Of a DNA stretch of 64,000 nt, positions 16,969-25,974 are shown in pieces. Source of the DNA: DASUPK01 sp963815045 (lineage in GTDB: Bacteria > Actinomycetota > Thermoleophilia > Solirubrobacterales > 70-9); assembly GCA_963815045.1 (NCBI GenBank), contig CAWFET010000004.1, forward strand, positions 62,001 through 126,000. Reading direction: 5' to 3'. A program made the translations under genes and the position numbers. The number at the start of each line of letters is the position of its first letter. Position 1 is the stretch's first letter. The notes beneath the pieces were generated by a model. The model saw nothing but the letters and a program-made list of their open reading frames with translations, was not told where the DNA came from and did not search any database.

Positions 16969-17241
16969 ATGAGCCGCGACGACTTCCGCAGGGCGCGCTG
17001 GTACGCGATCCGCCCGGCGGCGAACCGGAAGCCCGCGACCTACCGCTGCCCGCTCTGCGGGGGCCATCTTCCCTCGCTCAGCGAGCACATGCTGGTCACG
17101 CCGGAGGGAGACAGCTCGCGCCGCCGCCATGCACACTCGGGCTGCGTGCTGGCCGCCCGCAGGCAGGGCCGGCTCCCGCTCCGCGAGGAGGTCGAGCCGC
17201 GCAAGCCGGGAATCGTCGCAAAGCTACTCCACCGTAGGTAA
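16969..17241 (+). CDS. Small putative zinc-binding protein
   Basis: The 90-residue basic protein has CPLCGGHLPSLSEH followed by RHAHSGC, giving two Cys, several His and a third Cys suitable for one zinc ion. Such short proteins recur in actinobacteria without a known role. ATG 16969 lacks an obvious Shine-Dalgarno. The next gene starts 13 bases after the stop. Confidence 0.6.
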   Translation: MSRDDFRRARWYAIRPAANRKPATYRCPLCGGHLPSLSEHMLVTPEGDSSRRRHAHSGCVLAARRQGRLPLREEVEPRKPGIVAKLLHRR

Positions 17242-17254
17242 TGTAGGCGGGCGT

Positions 17255-17671
17255 ATGGCGCTGAAGAAGATCGGACTGATCACCGCGTCCGCCCTTTGCT
17301 CCATCAACCTCTGGACGGGGGCGCCCCTGTTCGCTGTCTGGGTCGGCTCCAAGGTCCAGGGCAACCTCAACAACATCAGCATGACCGCGCTCTTCACCGT
17401 GGTGGTCGTGCTGTCGATGTGCGTCTTCGCCCTGGCATTCGTGCTCACCTGGCTCAACAACAGATATGACGACCTGACCGGGCGGCCGGCGGCCGCACGC
17501 CAGACCTCGCCGTGGCTGCGGAGCATGCGCGACGAGCGCGAAGGTGACGTCCAGCGGAAGTACGGGATCGGCGGGGTCGAGCGGGTCGTCGTGATCTGCG
17601 CGGTGGCCGGCTGCCTCGCGTTCGAGGCCTGGTTCTTCTTCTTCGCGGGCTCCTCCCTGCCGAATGGCTGA
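17255..17671 (+). CDS. Small three-helix membrane protein
   Basis: The 138-residue protein has membrane helices at about residues 8-30, 42-66 and 112-132, with a charged cytoplasmic loop containing RYDDLTGR between helices 2 and 3. No family recognised. It overlaps the acetyltransferase gene by eight bases, so the two are coupled. Confidence 0.65.
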   Translation: MALKKIGLITASALCSINLWTGAPLFAVWVGSKVQGNLNNISMTALFTVVVVLSMCVFALAFVLTWLNNRYDDLTGRPAAARQTSPWLRSMRDEREGDVQRKYGIGGVERVVVICAVAGCLAFEAWFFFFAGSSLPNG

Positions 17672-18311
17672 CCGCGTCGCGGTCGCCCCCCGTCGGGCGC
17701 AGACGGAGGAGCTGCCACAGCTCGCGCGGATGCTGGCTCGCGCCTTCCACGAGGACCCGGTCGCGGCCTGGGCGTGCCGGCCCGAGCACCTCCGGCCACG
17801 GGTCCTGGAGCGCCTCTTCGGCATGCGCCTACGCGACATTCACCCGCATGGCGAGATCTGGACCGACGACGAACTGCGGAGCGCCGCGGTCTGGGCGGCG
17901 CCCGACCTGTGGCACACCTCCGCACGACAGGACGTCGCCTACGCGACCTGCCTGCTCCACCCACGGCTGGCGCTCCGCATGCCGATGGTGATCAACGGGA
18001 TGCTCGGCGCTCAGCGGGTCCACCCCACCGAGCCGTCCCACTGGTACCTGGCGATACTCGGAACAGATCCCTCGGCCCGGGGACACGGCCTGGGCTCGGC
18101 GATGATGGCCCCGATCCTCGAGGAGTGCGACCGCGATGGGGTCGGCGCGTACCTCGAGTCATCGAAGGAGCAGAACCTGGACTTCTACGCACGGCACGGC
18201 TTCCGGGTGCGCGGGGAGCGGGACCTGCCGCGCGGCCCCCGCCTCTGGCCGATGTGGCGGGAGCCGCGCGATCGATCAGTGCGAGTAGCTGACCAGGTCC
18301 TCGCGCTCTGA
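17664..18311 (+). CDS. GNAT-family N-acetyltransferase
   Basis: The 215-residue protein has the GNAT core: HWYLAILGTDPSARGHGLGSAMM carries the acetyl-CoA pyrophosphate-binding pattern (R/Q-x2-G-x-G/A), and LESSKEQNLDFYARHGFRV is the last strand-helix pair. The N-terminal half (MLARAFHEDPVAAWA) resembles streptothricin or puromycin-type GNATs. It acts in the cytoplasm on an unknown amine. Its last 36 bases overlap the convergent lipoprotein gene. Confidence 0.85.
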   Translation: MADRVAVAPRRAQTEELPQLARMLARAFHEDPVAAWACRPEHLRPRVLERLFGMRLRDIHPHGEIWTDDELRSAAVWAAPDLWHTSARQDVAYATCLLHPRLALRMPMVINGMLGAQRVHPTEPSHWYLAILGTDPSARGHGLGSAMMAPILEECDRDGVGAYLESSKEQNLDFYARHGFRVRGERDLPRGPRLWPMWREPRDRSVRVADQVLAL

Positions 18312-19049
18312 CTCGCCCGAGACCGAGACCGCGACCACCGGCCCGACGTCCTTGGCGTAGAGCTTGTACTCGGACACCGTCGGCTCGATCGGGCTGGTGT
18401 CGTCGATCAGGATCGCGCCCGTGAAGTGCCCCGCCGGCGCCTCGACCTGCTGGTCGAGCGCGAGCACCTTGGCGCGGTCCTCTGCGTGCCCGGCGTAGTA
18501 CTCCTCGCGATAGGTCAGCCCGACCTGGGGGTTGGCGGGCAACGCGATCCCGGCGTCAGCCCCGTTCCTGCCGGCCTCGAAGGATCCGCTCGTGTCCTTC
18601 TTGCCGTTGGTGAACTCGGCTGTGTTCTCGCCGAAGTACCAGATGTTCCCGTCCGAGTCCTGGGCGTACCAATCGTCCGTGACCTCGGATGGCTTGCCGT
18701 GGTCGTAGACGACGTCGTGCACCACCCTGGCTGTGATGCCGTCGGCGATCCGCTTGGTCCTGTCCTCGACCGTGACCGTCTCCTGCAGCGACTCGCCCTG
18801 GGGATTGCTGACGTGGACGTGCCACTGCCTTCCGACCGGCATCGGCCAGTAGGGGTTGTCGATGTTGGTCGAGAAGTCCGCCGGACTGAGGTTCGACGGC
18901 TCGCCCGTCTGCGGGAGCGTGCTCGTGCCGGATTTCGTGGCCGCCGAGGAGCTGTCTCCTCCTGACGAACCGCACCCGGCGAGCGCGGGGAGCAGAACGG
19001 CGATCCCCGCCATCGCGGTTCCCACGCGCTTGATCGCCCGGGCTCTCAT
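18276..19049 (-). CDS. Lipoprotein of unknown function
   Basis: The 257-residue product starts at ATG 19049, five bases after GGAGG, and has a type II signal with lipobox LAGC at about residue 24, followed by a Ser/Gly-rich spacer. The folded part contains NIDNPYWPMPVGRQWHV, a segment seen in exported proteins with the pattern NPYxPLxPG. Strands continue to the end. It should be anchored to the outer face of the membrane. The gene overlaps the convergent GNAT gene by 36 bases. Confidence 0.75.
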   Translation of the reverse strand: MRARAIKRVGTAMAGIAVLLPALAGCGSSGGDSSSAATKSGTSTLPQTGEPSNLSPADFSTNIDNPYWPMPVGRQWHVHVSNPQGESLQETVTVEDRTKRIADGITARVVHDVVYDHGKPSEVTDDWYAQDSDGNIWYFGENTAEFTNGKKDTSGSFEAGRNGADAGIALPANPQVGLTYREEYYAGHAEDRAKVLALDQQVEAPAGHFTGAILIDDTSPIEPTVSEYKLYAKDVGPVVAVSVSGESEREDLVSYSH

Positions 19050-19145
19050 CAGTACCTCCGTGACCACTGCATGGGATTTCCTCTCGGTCGTCTCGTCATT
19101 GCCTGACCGGTTCTACGGGGCCGGAATGAATCGGCCGTGAAAGGG

Positions 19146-20501
19146 TCAGCGAGGGAGCTCGATCCAGACATCGGCTCCGCTGTCGTCGCGGTTCGCGGCG
19201 TGGGCGCTGCCACGATGCGCACGTGCGATCGCCTCGACGATCGCGAGGCCGAGCCCGGTGCCGTCGCCGCCGCGGGCCGGGTCGGCGCGGCTGAAGCGCT
19301 CGAAGGCTCGGTCGAGAAAGGCGGGTGGAAATCCAGAGCCATGGTCGGAGACGTGGATCTCGAGCTCGTCGCCGGACTCGGCAGTGCTCAGCGTGATCTC
19401 CCCCGCTCCGTGCTCTATCGCGTTCTCGATCAGGTTGGTGAGCGCCTGCTCCAGCCGGACGGGGTCGGCGTCGACCACCAGTCCGTTGGCCGGCTCCACG
19501 GTGAGCTTGCGGCCGGATTCAGCCACTCGAGCCGCGAACCGCTCGCGAACGGCGCCGAGCAGGTCGGCGACACGCATCCGGCGAAGGTGGAGCGCCAGCT
19601 TTCCCTGCTGCGAGCGAGCCAGGACCAGGAGGTCCTCCGCCAACGCGCTGAGGCGGTCGACCTCGACGATCGACGACGCGATCGCGGCCCGCATCTCCTC
19701 GGGCGTCTTCGCGTAGCGGAGGGCGAGCTCGAGCTCGGTCTTGTGCAGTGCCAGCGGCGTGCGCAGCTCGTGGCTCGCGTCGTCGACGAAGGTGCGCTCT
19801 CGCTCGAGCGCCGCCTCGAGCCGGCCGAGCATCGCGTTGAGGGTCTCGCCAAGGCGGCGAAGCTCGTCCTTCGCCTCCGGCAGCGGCAGGCGCTCGTCGG
19901 GCTCGGTGGCCGAGATCTCAGCGGCGCGCCGGCGCATCGCGTCGACCGGCCGCAAGGCCGCTCCCGAGACGGCGTATCCGGCGAGCGAGGCAAGCAGCAG
20001 GGCGACGGGCCCGCCGATGAGGAGGATCGTCCGCAGGTTTCGGAGCGACTCGTTGCGGTCGTCGAGCGTGGCTGCGGCCACGACGACGTAGGTCTGGCCT
20101 CGGGCCTGGGCCGGCCGGGCAAGCAGCCGCGCCTGCCCCTGGATGCTGCGCACATGCGGGCGGGTTACGACGAACGACTCACGGGCCGCCCGCGCCGCCT
20201 CGGCGGGCGTGAGCTGAGGATGGTTCCCGAGCTGAGGCGTCGTGGCGTAGATCCGCCCGTCCGGCGTGAGCACCTGGGCGAAGCTCTCCTCGCGGCCGAG
20301 CAGTGCGACGGAGCGGCTCAGATCCCTGTGTGCAACGAGGGAGGCAATGTCGTCGCCGTGGGTGCGCAGGCTCTGATCGATCTGCTCGCTGAGCTCCGTG
20401 TCGAAGCGCGAGTAGACGTAAAGGCCGAGGGCGGCCAACAGGATTGCCATCACGATCGTGAAGGCCAGCGTCACCCTGAGCCGGATCGGTATCCGTGTCA
20501 C
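19146..20501 (-). CDS. OmpR-type sensor histidine kinase
   Basis: The 451-residue kinase has an N-terminal membrane helix, an extracytoplasmic sensor loop to about residue 165, a second helix (TILLIGGPVALLLASLAGYAV), a HAMP domain, the H-box DDASHELRTPLALHK and an ATPase domain with N-box NLIENAIEHGAGE, DHGSGFP and GTGLGLAI. GTG 20501 overlaps the TGA of the response-regulator gene (GTGA), so it is coupled to it. It phosphorylates that regulator. The five genes from 24220 to 19146 read as one minus-strand operon. Confidence 0.92.
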   Translation of the reverse strand: MTRIPIRLRVTLAFTIVMAILLAALGLYVYSRFDTELSEQIDQSLRTHGDDIASLVAHRDLSRSVALLGREESFAQVLTPDGRIYATTPQLGNHPQLTPAEAARAARESFVVTRPHVRSIQGQARLLARPAQARGQTYVVVAAATLDDRNESLRNLRTILLIGGPVALLLASLAGYAVSGAALRPVDAMRRRAAEISATEPDERLPLPEAKDELRRLGETLNAMLGRLEAALERERTFVDDASHELRTPLALHKTELELALRYAKTPEEMRAAIASSIVEVDRLSALAEDLLVLARSQQGKLALHLRRMRVADLLGAVRERFAARVAESGRKLTVEPANGLVVDADPVRLEQALTNLIENAIEHGAGEITLSTAESGDELEIHVSDHGSGFPPAFLDRAFERFSRADPARGGDGTGLGLAIVEAIARAHRGSAHAANRDDSGADVWIELPR

Positions 20502-21181
20502 CTCGAGCCGCCGTTCTCCCGCAGCCGGTACCCCGCGCCGCGCACCGTCTGAATCGACTCGACCCCGAAGGGCTTGTCGACCTTCCGGCGCAGGAGCCGG
20601 ACGTAGGAGTCGACGATGTTGGAGCGGTTCTCGTACTCGTAGTCCCAGGCGTGCTCGAGCAGCTGGAAGCGGGAGAGGACCTCTCCGGGGCGCCGCATGA
20701 AGACCTCGAGCACGGCGAACTCCTTGGCGGAGAGCTCGATCTCCTCCCCTCCCCTCCACACCTGGCGCTTCGCCGGGTTCATGCGGAGATCGCCGACCTG
20801 GAGCTCCGGCGAGCGCTGCCCGTTGCCGCGCCGGGCAAGTGCGCGCAGGCGGGCCAGTAGCTCCGCGTAGGAGAACGGCTTCACCAGGTAGTCGTCGGCG
20901 CCCGCGTCCAGGCCCGCGACCCGGTCGGGCACCCCGTCGCGGGCAGTCAGCATCAGGATCGGAGAGATCACCCCGTCGTCGCGTAGCCGCCGGCAGACCT
21001 CGAAGCCGTCGATGCCGGGAAGCATCAGGTCGAGGACGATCGCGTCGTACTCCGTCGACCCGGCCATCCAGAGGGCGTCCTCTCCCTTTCCGGCGAGATC
21101 GGCCGCCATCCCCTCCTGCCGCAGTCCACGGCGGATCAGCCCGGCCATCTTGGCCTCGTCCTCGACGATCAGCACACGCAT
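20498..21181 (-). CDS. OmpR/PhoB-family response regulator
   Basis: A 227-residue regulator: receiver with acidic pocket VEDE, phospho-acceptor Asp in VLDLMLPGIDG, and Lys in LVKPF, then a winged-helix domain ending DSYVRLLRRKVDKPFGVESIQTVRGAGYRL. ATG 21181 is preferred over a GTG nine bases earlier. It lies 55 bases after the ABC permease gene and probably controls that transporter and its own operon. Confidence 0.93.
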   Translation of the reverse strand: MRVLIVEDEAKMAGLIRRGLRQEGMAADLAGKGEDALWMAGSTEYDAIVLDLMLPGIDGFEVCRRLRDDGVISPILMLTARDGVPDRVAGLDAGADDYLVKPFSYAELLARLRALARRGNGQRSPELQVGDLRMNPAKRQVWRGGEEIELSAKEFAVLEVFMRRPGEVLSRFQLLEHAWDYEYENRSNIVDSYVRLLRRKVDKPFGVESIQTVRGAGYRLRENGGSR

Positions 21182-21236
21182 CTCGCTCACCGAGATTGTC
21201 CCGCGAAGATGAACGCGAGATGAAAGGCAGCCGGGG

Positions 21237-22055
21237 TTAGCTCTCGGCGACGTCCCGGCGGAGGAAGACGAGCATGGCCGCCGCCAGGGCCGGCAGCCCG
21301 TAGAGGGCGCAGACCCAGAGGGAGCGCACGATCGGCGCCCAGTCCGCCGGAGTCCGAAGCAGGCCCTGCCAGGCGTTGAACTGGGTGCTGAGCAGGTAGG
21401 GGTGCAGGCCACTCAGTCCCGGCAGGATGCCGACGAGCTGGACGAGCAGGGAGAACATGAGGGTCCCCACGATCGCGGCGCCGCTGTTTCGGAAGACGGT
21501 GGAAAGCAGGAGCCCGATGCAGGCGATCGCGAGTATGGGGAGCAGGTAGACGACCAGGCTGGCGCCGACCAGCTCAAGTCCCTTCGGCGCAGAGACAACG
21601 GTTCCCGAGAGCGTCGTAACGGGGTTGAAACCCGACGCCAGAATGCCCGCCCCGAGCGCGACGGCTCCGGCGATCGCGATCGCGATCACCGCATACGTGA
21701 CCGCCGCCAGGGCCTTGCCCGCGAACACCTGGTGGCGCTCCACCGAGCGGGTCAGGATCATCTTGAGCGTCGCGTTGCGATCCTCCGAGGCGACGATGTC
21801 GCCCGCGACCAGAGCCGTGATCAGCGGGAAGAGCCAGATCGAGCCGAACAGCAGCAGCACGAGGGGGACCGCGAGCCCGGTGTCGTGGACGTACTTGCCG
21901 AAGGCGACGTCGTTCGGATGCCCGCCGCCGGTCACGAGGGCGATCACGAAGATGATCGGGACCGCGGCCGCTGCGCCAAGGCCGAGGTAGGTCCGCTTCT
22001 GCGCGCGGAGCTTGCGCAGCTCCCAGCGGTACACGGTCAGCACACCCGGCTTCAC
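21237..22055 (-). CDS. ABC-2 type transporter permease
   Basis: This 272-residue protein has six membrane helices and the ABC-2 signature region ITALVAGDIVASEDRNATLKMILTRSVERHQVFAGK. The GTG start overlaps the TGA of the ATPase gene. With the ATPase it should form a homodimeric exporter for a lipid, peptide or drug. The LolA-like protein encoded first in the operon may deliver or sense the cargo. Confidence 0.88.
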   Translation of the reverse strand: MKPGVLTVYRWELRKLRAQKRTYLGLGAAAAVPIIFVIALVTGGGHPNDVAFGKYVHDTGLAVPLVLLLFGSIWLFPLITALVAGDIVASEDRNATLKMILTRSVERHQVFAGKALAAVTYAVIAIAIAGAVALGAGILASGFNPVTTLSGTVVSAPKGLELVGASLVVYLLPILAIACIGLLLSTVFRNSGAAIVGTLMFSLLVQLVGILPGLSGLHPYLLSTQFNAWQGLLRTPADWAPIVRSLWVCALYGLPALAAAMLVFLRRDVAES

Positions 22056-23011
22056 GCCAGCTCCTCGATGAGCTCTCTCGTATGCGCCGCTCGCCCTGCC
22101 TCGTCGCCTTCCGTGAGCCGGAAGAAGAGATCCTCGAGCGTGGCCTGCTGCGGCGTCAGCTCCAACACAGCAGCTCCCGACTCGGTCAGGGCGACCGAGA
22201 GGGCAGCGATGGCCTCCTCCCCCTCGGCCTTGAACGCAAGGCCGCCGTTGGACGTCGCGAGCTCCTCGATGCCCTGCTGGTCCGTGCAGACCCCCCTGGC
22301 CTTCGCATCGTCGGTGGTCCGCAGCCGGTAGCTGACTCCGGCCTTGCTGCGAAGCTCGGCGAGGGAGCCCTCGTATGCCACCCGCCCCTTGCGGATGATC
22401 GCGACGCGGTTGCAGAGCTCCTCCACCTCGTTCATCTGATGGCTGGAGAGCAGCACCGTGATCCCGCGCTCGCCGAGATCGCGAATCAGCAGGCGCATGT
22501 CCCGCATTCCCGCCGGATCAAGGCCGGTGGCGGGCTCATCCAGCAGCAGCAGGCGAGGGCTGCGAAGGAGCGCCGACGCGATGCCCAGGCGCTGCCTCAT
22601 GCCGTGCGAGTAGCCCTTGACCTTGTCCCCGGCGCGGTCTCGCAGCTCCACGATCTCCAGGACCTCGTCGATCGTCGCCCTCCCCTCCCCGCCATCGAAC
22701 GCCGCGCAGAGCTTCAGGTTGTCCAGACCACTCAAGTACGGGTAGAACATCGGCGCCTCGACGAAGCCCGCCACCCCGTCGAGTGCCGCGACACTGATCT
22801 GCGGATCACGGCCGAAGAGCCGCACGGATCCCTCGGTCGGCCGAATCAGTCCCAGCATCATCCGCAGCGAGGTCGTCTTGCCGGCTCCGTTCGGCCCCAG
22901 ATAGCCGAACACGTCCCCGGCGTTGACGGTCAGGTCGACGTCGTCGACCGCGGTGATCTCCCCATAGCGCTTGACGAGCCCGCGGACCTCAATCGGCGGA
23001 GACTCCGCCAT
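22052..23011 (-). CDS. ABC transporter ATP-binding protein
   Basis: The 319-residue ATPase has Walker A GPNGAGKTT, signature YSHGMRQRLG, Walker B LLLLDEPATGLD and the H-loop LLSSHQMNE, followed by the DUF4162-like C-terminal domain of DrrA-type exporters. It powers the permease encoded next. Spacing to the upstream LolA-like gene is three bases and to the permease gene a 4-nt overlap. Confidence 0.93.
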   Translation of the reverse strand: MAESPPIEVRGLVKRYGEITAVDDVDLTVNAGDVFGYLGPNGAGKTTSLRMMLGLIRPTEGSVRLFGRDPQISVAALDGVAGFVEAPMFYPYLSGLDNLKLCAAFDGGEGRATIDEVLEIVELRDRAGDKVKGYSHGMRQRLGIASALLRSPRLLLLDEPATGLDPAGMRDMRLLIRDLGERGITVLLSSHQMNEVEELCNRVAIIRKGRVAYEGSLAELRSKAGVSYRLRTTDDAKARGVCTDQQGIEELATSNGGLAFKAEGEEAIAALSVALTESGAAVLELTPQQATLEDLFFRLTEGDEAGRAAHTRELIEELA

Positions 23012-23014
23012 CGA

Positions 23015-24220
23015 CTACAGGTCTTGCGCGGCGGCCAGCACCGTGGCCGGCGGGGCCGAGGCGAGAACCGTGTACTGCACGCCGTTGCGCTGGAAGGTCA
23101 CCATGCTCCCGAGGGCGGTGTCGAGCTCCTGGCCATGGGCTCCATTCACGGACACCTGCGGAAGGCTGAGCTGTCCGTGATCCCCGCTCGAGGCGGTGGA
23201 GCCGTGAGGCGGGTCGGCCGGCCGCTCGATCACGGCCATGCCGCCGAGGCCCTTCCCATAGGTGATCAGCGCTGCGGCGTCCTTTCCGCTCTGGATGAGC
23301 CGGACCTCACTCTGCGGAAGGCCGGCGAGCGTGTCGGGGGCGCTGACCGGGAAGGAGGCCTGCTGCTGGACCGCCTGCAGGCCGGTGACCGGCTGCGGCT
23401 CAGCCGTGCCGTTGTCTTGGTGGGCCGGCGGACTGACGTCGGTGACCTGGGCGTCGGGCGGCGGAGTGACGTCGAAGACTGACGACGGAACGGAGCCGAA
23501 GGAGATGTCGGTGACCTTCAGCTCGAGCACCGGCGAGCTGTCGCCCTTCGCGTAGACGGCTGCCCGGAGAGGCGTGCCGTGTACCGCGTCCCAGGCGAGC
23601 TCGGCTCCGCCGAGCAGCCCTGCGTTGCCCTGGGGCTCGACGCGGACGCTGTAGGTCGGCTGGCCTGCGATGTCGGTCGGCTCGGCGCCACCCACCGCGG
23701 CGTGCTCCGCGAGCTTCGCGATGCCCTTCTTGACCTGGTCGAGCGAAGGTGGTTGCTCCTGCGCCGAGCTCTGCCCATCGGCGCCGCCATGATCGGCGGG
23801 GACGGTTCCCTTGAAGACCGTGTTGGAGCCGGAGTCGTAGATGAACCAGCTGTGTCCGTCCGAGACCACCTGGCTGTCGCTTGTGGCGCCCTCGGCACTC
23901 GAGTCCGCCTGGAGCTCCAGACGGAGCTGCCCGTCCGAGGTGGCCCACAGCCGTCCGGAGGCGCCGGTGAGGAGCGGATCCGCCCCCTGCACGCTGGAGC
24001 CGGCGATCAGGTCGTTGGTGAAGTGGATGCGCGCGGTGACTCCCTGGACCGTGGGGGCAGTGAGCGCGTCGTGCACGGCGACCGGCAGGGGCTCAGCGGG
24101 AGGCGTCGGGCCGCCACCCGTCGCGGCCATGGCCAATGCCGTGGCTCCCACCCCGACCGCCGCGGTTGCAGCGCACAGCGCAAGCAGGCGGCGAGTGGAG
24201 ATGCGGCGCAGATGCTTCAC
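23015..24220 (-). CDS. Membrane-anchored LolA-like protein
   Basis: The 401-residue product starts at GTG 24220 with a basic N-terminus and one membrane helix (LLALCAATAAVGVGATALAMAA). A LolA/LppX-type half-barrel follows: VTARIHFTNDLI, GRLWATSDGQLRLELQADSS, SWFIYDSGSNTVFK and YSVRVEPQGNAGLLGGAELAWDAV. The C-terminal 130 residues form a second domain (ALITYGKGLGGMAVIE). In other bacteria such folds bind lipids or, in RseB/MucB, sense mislocalised lipoproteins. Being the first gene of an ABC-transporter/two-component operon, it may be the sensor or lipid-binding part of the system. Confidence 0.78.
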   Translation of the reverse strand: MKHLRRISTRRLLALCAATAAVGVGATALAMAATGGGPTPPAEPLPVAVHDALTAPTVQGVTARIHFTNDLIAGSSVQGADPLLTGASGRLWATSDGQLRLELQADSSAEGATSDSQVVSDGHSWFIYDSGSNTVFKGTVPADHGGADGQSSAQEQPPSLDQVKKGIAKLAEHAAVGGAEPTDIAGQPTYSVRVEPQGNAGLLGGAELAWDAVHGTPLRAAVYAKGDSSPVLELKVTDISFGSVPSSVFDVTPPPDAQVTDVSPPAHQDNGTAEPQPVTGLQAVQQQASFPVSAPDTLAGLPQSEVRLIQSGKDAAALITYGKGLGGMAVIERPADPPHGSTASSGDHGQLSLPQVSVNGAHGQELDTALGSMVTFQRNGVQYTVLASAPPATVLAAAQDL

Positions 24221-24275
24221 ACCAGAAAGGCTACGCCCCGTGCCTAAGGATCTTCTGACTCTTTCCCGGTCGCCC

Positions 24276-24443
24276 CTACTGTCTGCCATGCCCAAGCCAG
24301 AGTGACCACGCGAGCAACAGGAGAGCCGCGGTCATCATCACCGCACTTGCGGCAATCGCGCCGTGCATGAGCAAGCTGAGGCCGAACAGCGCACCGACGA
24401 ACCCAGCCCAACCACCCGCACTCCAAATCGAACGTCCTCGCAT
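24276..24443 (-). CDS. 55-residue membrane protein
   Basis: ATG 24443 follows GAAAGGAGAG with ideal spacing. The product has two short hydrophobic helices separated by a His-Gly turn (GLSLLMHGAIAASAVMM) and ends LWLGHGRQ. It lies 55 bases upstream of the LolA-like operon on the same strand and may be its first gene. No family recognised; a small accessory or regulatory membrane peptide is possible. Confidence 0.6.
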   Translation of the reverse strand: MRGRSIWSAGGWAGFVGALFGLSLLMHGAIAASAVMMTAALLLLAWSLWLGHGRQ

Positions 24444-24583
24444 CGTCGCTCTCCTTTCGGTCGACGATCTCGGCCGTACATTGGATATGGCGGATAAACC
24501 CCACGTGAAAGGATCGTTAAGCAGCCAGGTGACCTCTCGACGTGGGGAAGGTGATTCGCGGAGCGCGCTTGCCAGTCGAGACC

Positions 24584-25426
24584 TCAGGCGGATCGATTGA
24601 CGAAATCGAGCGCGGCCTGCGCGACCTCCTGCCAACCGTCGTCGATCGTCAGGGAGTGACCGCGGCCGGCAATCGCCCTGAGCTCGGTGGTGCCTGGGTT
24701 GCCCTGCTGCTTCTTGAACTGCGCCCTGACGAGCGAGGTCGGGACCGTGTTGTCGGAGTCACCCGAGATCAGCAGGAGCGGGCCGCGATCCGGGTTCTTC
24801 GTGTCCACCTTCGCCTGCGAGGCCGGATTCAGGTTCGCGTTCCCTCCCTGCATCAGCACGGTCGCCGGGCCCGGCACGTGGTAGGTGTCGTAGAGGCGCC
24901 GTGCCTCATCCTCGTCGTCGATCGCGTTCGTCCAGCCGTACTGAAACTGCTCGAAGGTGAGGCTCTTGGCCTTGCCGCGATTGAGCGGGTTGCGGAGGAT
25001 CGGCAGGGCCGATCGAAGCGTCGAGACCGGCAGGCCCAGGATCCCGCGATACGGCGCCGGGTCGATCGCAACGGCTGCGACCGAAAGCCCGCGGCCGGCA
25101 AGCAGCTGGCTGAACAGACCACCGAAAGAATGCCCGACAATCGCGGGCTTCTTGTTGAGGCCGGCGATCACCTCGGCGGTGTGGTCGATGATCGATCCGA
25201 TCGTGTTCTTCGCGATCGCGTCCGGATTGGCGCGCGCCTGCTCGACCGTGTCCGCGTCACCCGGCCAGTCAGGCATGACGGGAGCGTGACCGCCCTTCTT
25301 GAAGAGCTCGCCCCAGGGCTGCCAGCTCGACGGCAGCAGCCAGAGGCCGTGAATGAAGACGACGGGGATGGTGCCGGAGCCGTTCGCCGCCTCGATCTCC
25401 TTGGATTCGCGCTCCGAAATCGCCAT
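24584..25426 (-). CDS. Alpha/beta-hydrolase
   Basis: A 280-residue cytoplasmic hydrolase: oxyanion region VVFIHGLWLLPSSW, nucleophile elbow GHSFGG, acid in LLISGDSDNTVP and catalytic His in IAGRGHSLTIDDGW. ATG 25426 follows AAGGGGAG. The general class includes esterases and haloperoxidase-like lactonases; the substrate is not evident. It lies downstream of the tmRNA on the same strand. Confidence 0.87.
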   Translation of the reverse strand: MAISERESKEIEAANGSGTIPVVFIHGLWLLPSSWQPWGELFKKGGHAPVMPDWPGDADTVEQARANPDAIAKNTIGSIIDHTAEVIAGLNKKPAIVGHSFGGLFSQLLAGRGLSVAAVAIDPAPYRGILGLPVSTLRSALPILRNPLNRGKAKSLTFEQFQYGWTNAIDDEDEARRLYDTYHVPGPATVLMQGGNANLNPASQAKVDTKNPDRGPLLLISGDSDNTVPTSLVRAQFKKQQGNPGTTELRAIAGRGHSLTIDDGWQEVAQAALDFVNRSA

Positions 25427-25551
25427 GTCCAACTCCCCTTTGCCGGTTGCGAGGGACGGGAGCCTACCGAGGCGCCATTGCCGTCTCGGCCTCGCGCTCG
25501 GCGATCTCGACCGGGACACCCCTGCGATCACGGGCTGATTGGGGGGACGAT

Positions 25552-25568
25552 CCGCCCGCGAATGGCGG
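25552..25568 (-). terminator. Possible tmRNA terminator hairpin
   Basis: CCGCC and GGCGG pair around a seven-base loop, six bases beyond the tmRNA 3' end on the minus strand. The stem is short and no U-run follows. Confidence 0.35.
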
Positions 25569-25573
25569 TCAAA

Positions 25574-25934
25574 TGGAGCCGGCGGGATTTGAACCCGCGT
25601 CCTCGGGATTCGGCGATCGGCGTCTACAGGCTTAGCCGGCGCTTCGTTCTCGCCCCTTGACCTCTGCAGCCGGCGAGAGATGCCGAGGGGCCAAGTCCCT
25701 TTGATTTCCCCGGCCGAACGGGACGAGCCGGCCAGGTGAGCCCGATTCTGATGCCGGTGACCCCACCCCTCGGGCTCGGGTGGGCCGACACACGCTGCTT
25801 AGGTTCTAGCTAAGCGGCGAGAGCGAACTCATGGTCCGCACGTATTGGTTGGTCCAGGTGTTTAACGAGGCCTCCTGGAACCTCGGCCTGCAACCTGATC
25901 GCACAAAGGCCCAAGTCGAATCCGATTCGGCCCC
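25574..25934 (-). ncRNA. ssrA: Transfer-messenger RNA (tmRNA)
   Basis: A one-piece tmRNA of 361 nt. Its 5' strand GGGGCCG pairs with the 3' strand CGGCTCC, giving a seven-pair acceptor stem with a G3-U70 wobble, the alanyl-tRNA synthetase identity element. The T arm reads GGTTCAAATCC. The discriminator is A and is followed by TTT, so CCA must be added after transcription. The resume frame reads GCG GAC CAT GAG TTC GCT CTC GCC GCT TAG (25839-25810), adding ADHEFALAA to stalled proteins; ALAA is the usual protease signal. With SmpB (32216) it rescues stalled ribosomes. Confidence 0.97.
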
Positions 25935-25974
25935 GTGCTATGTGCAGGGATGGTAGCCCGGAGCGGGCTCAGCC

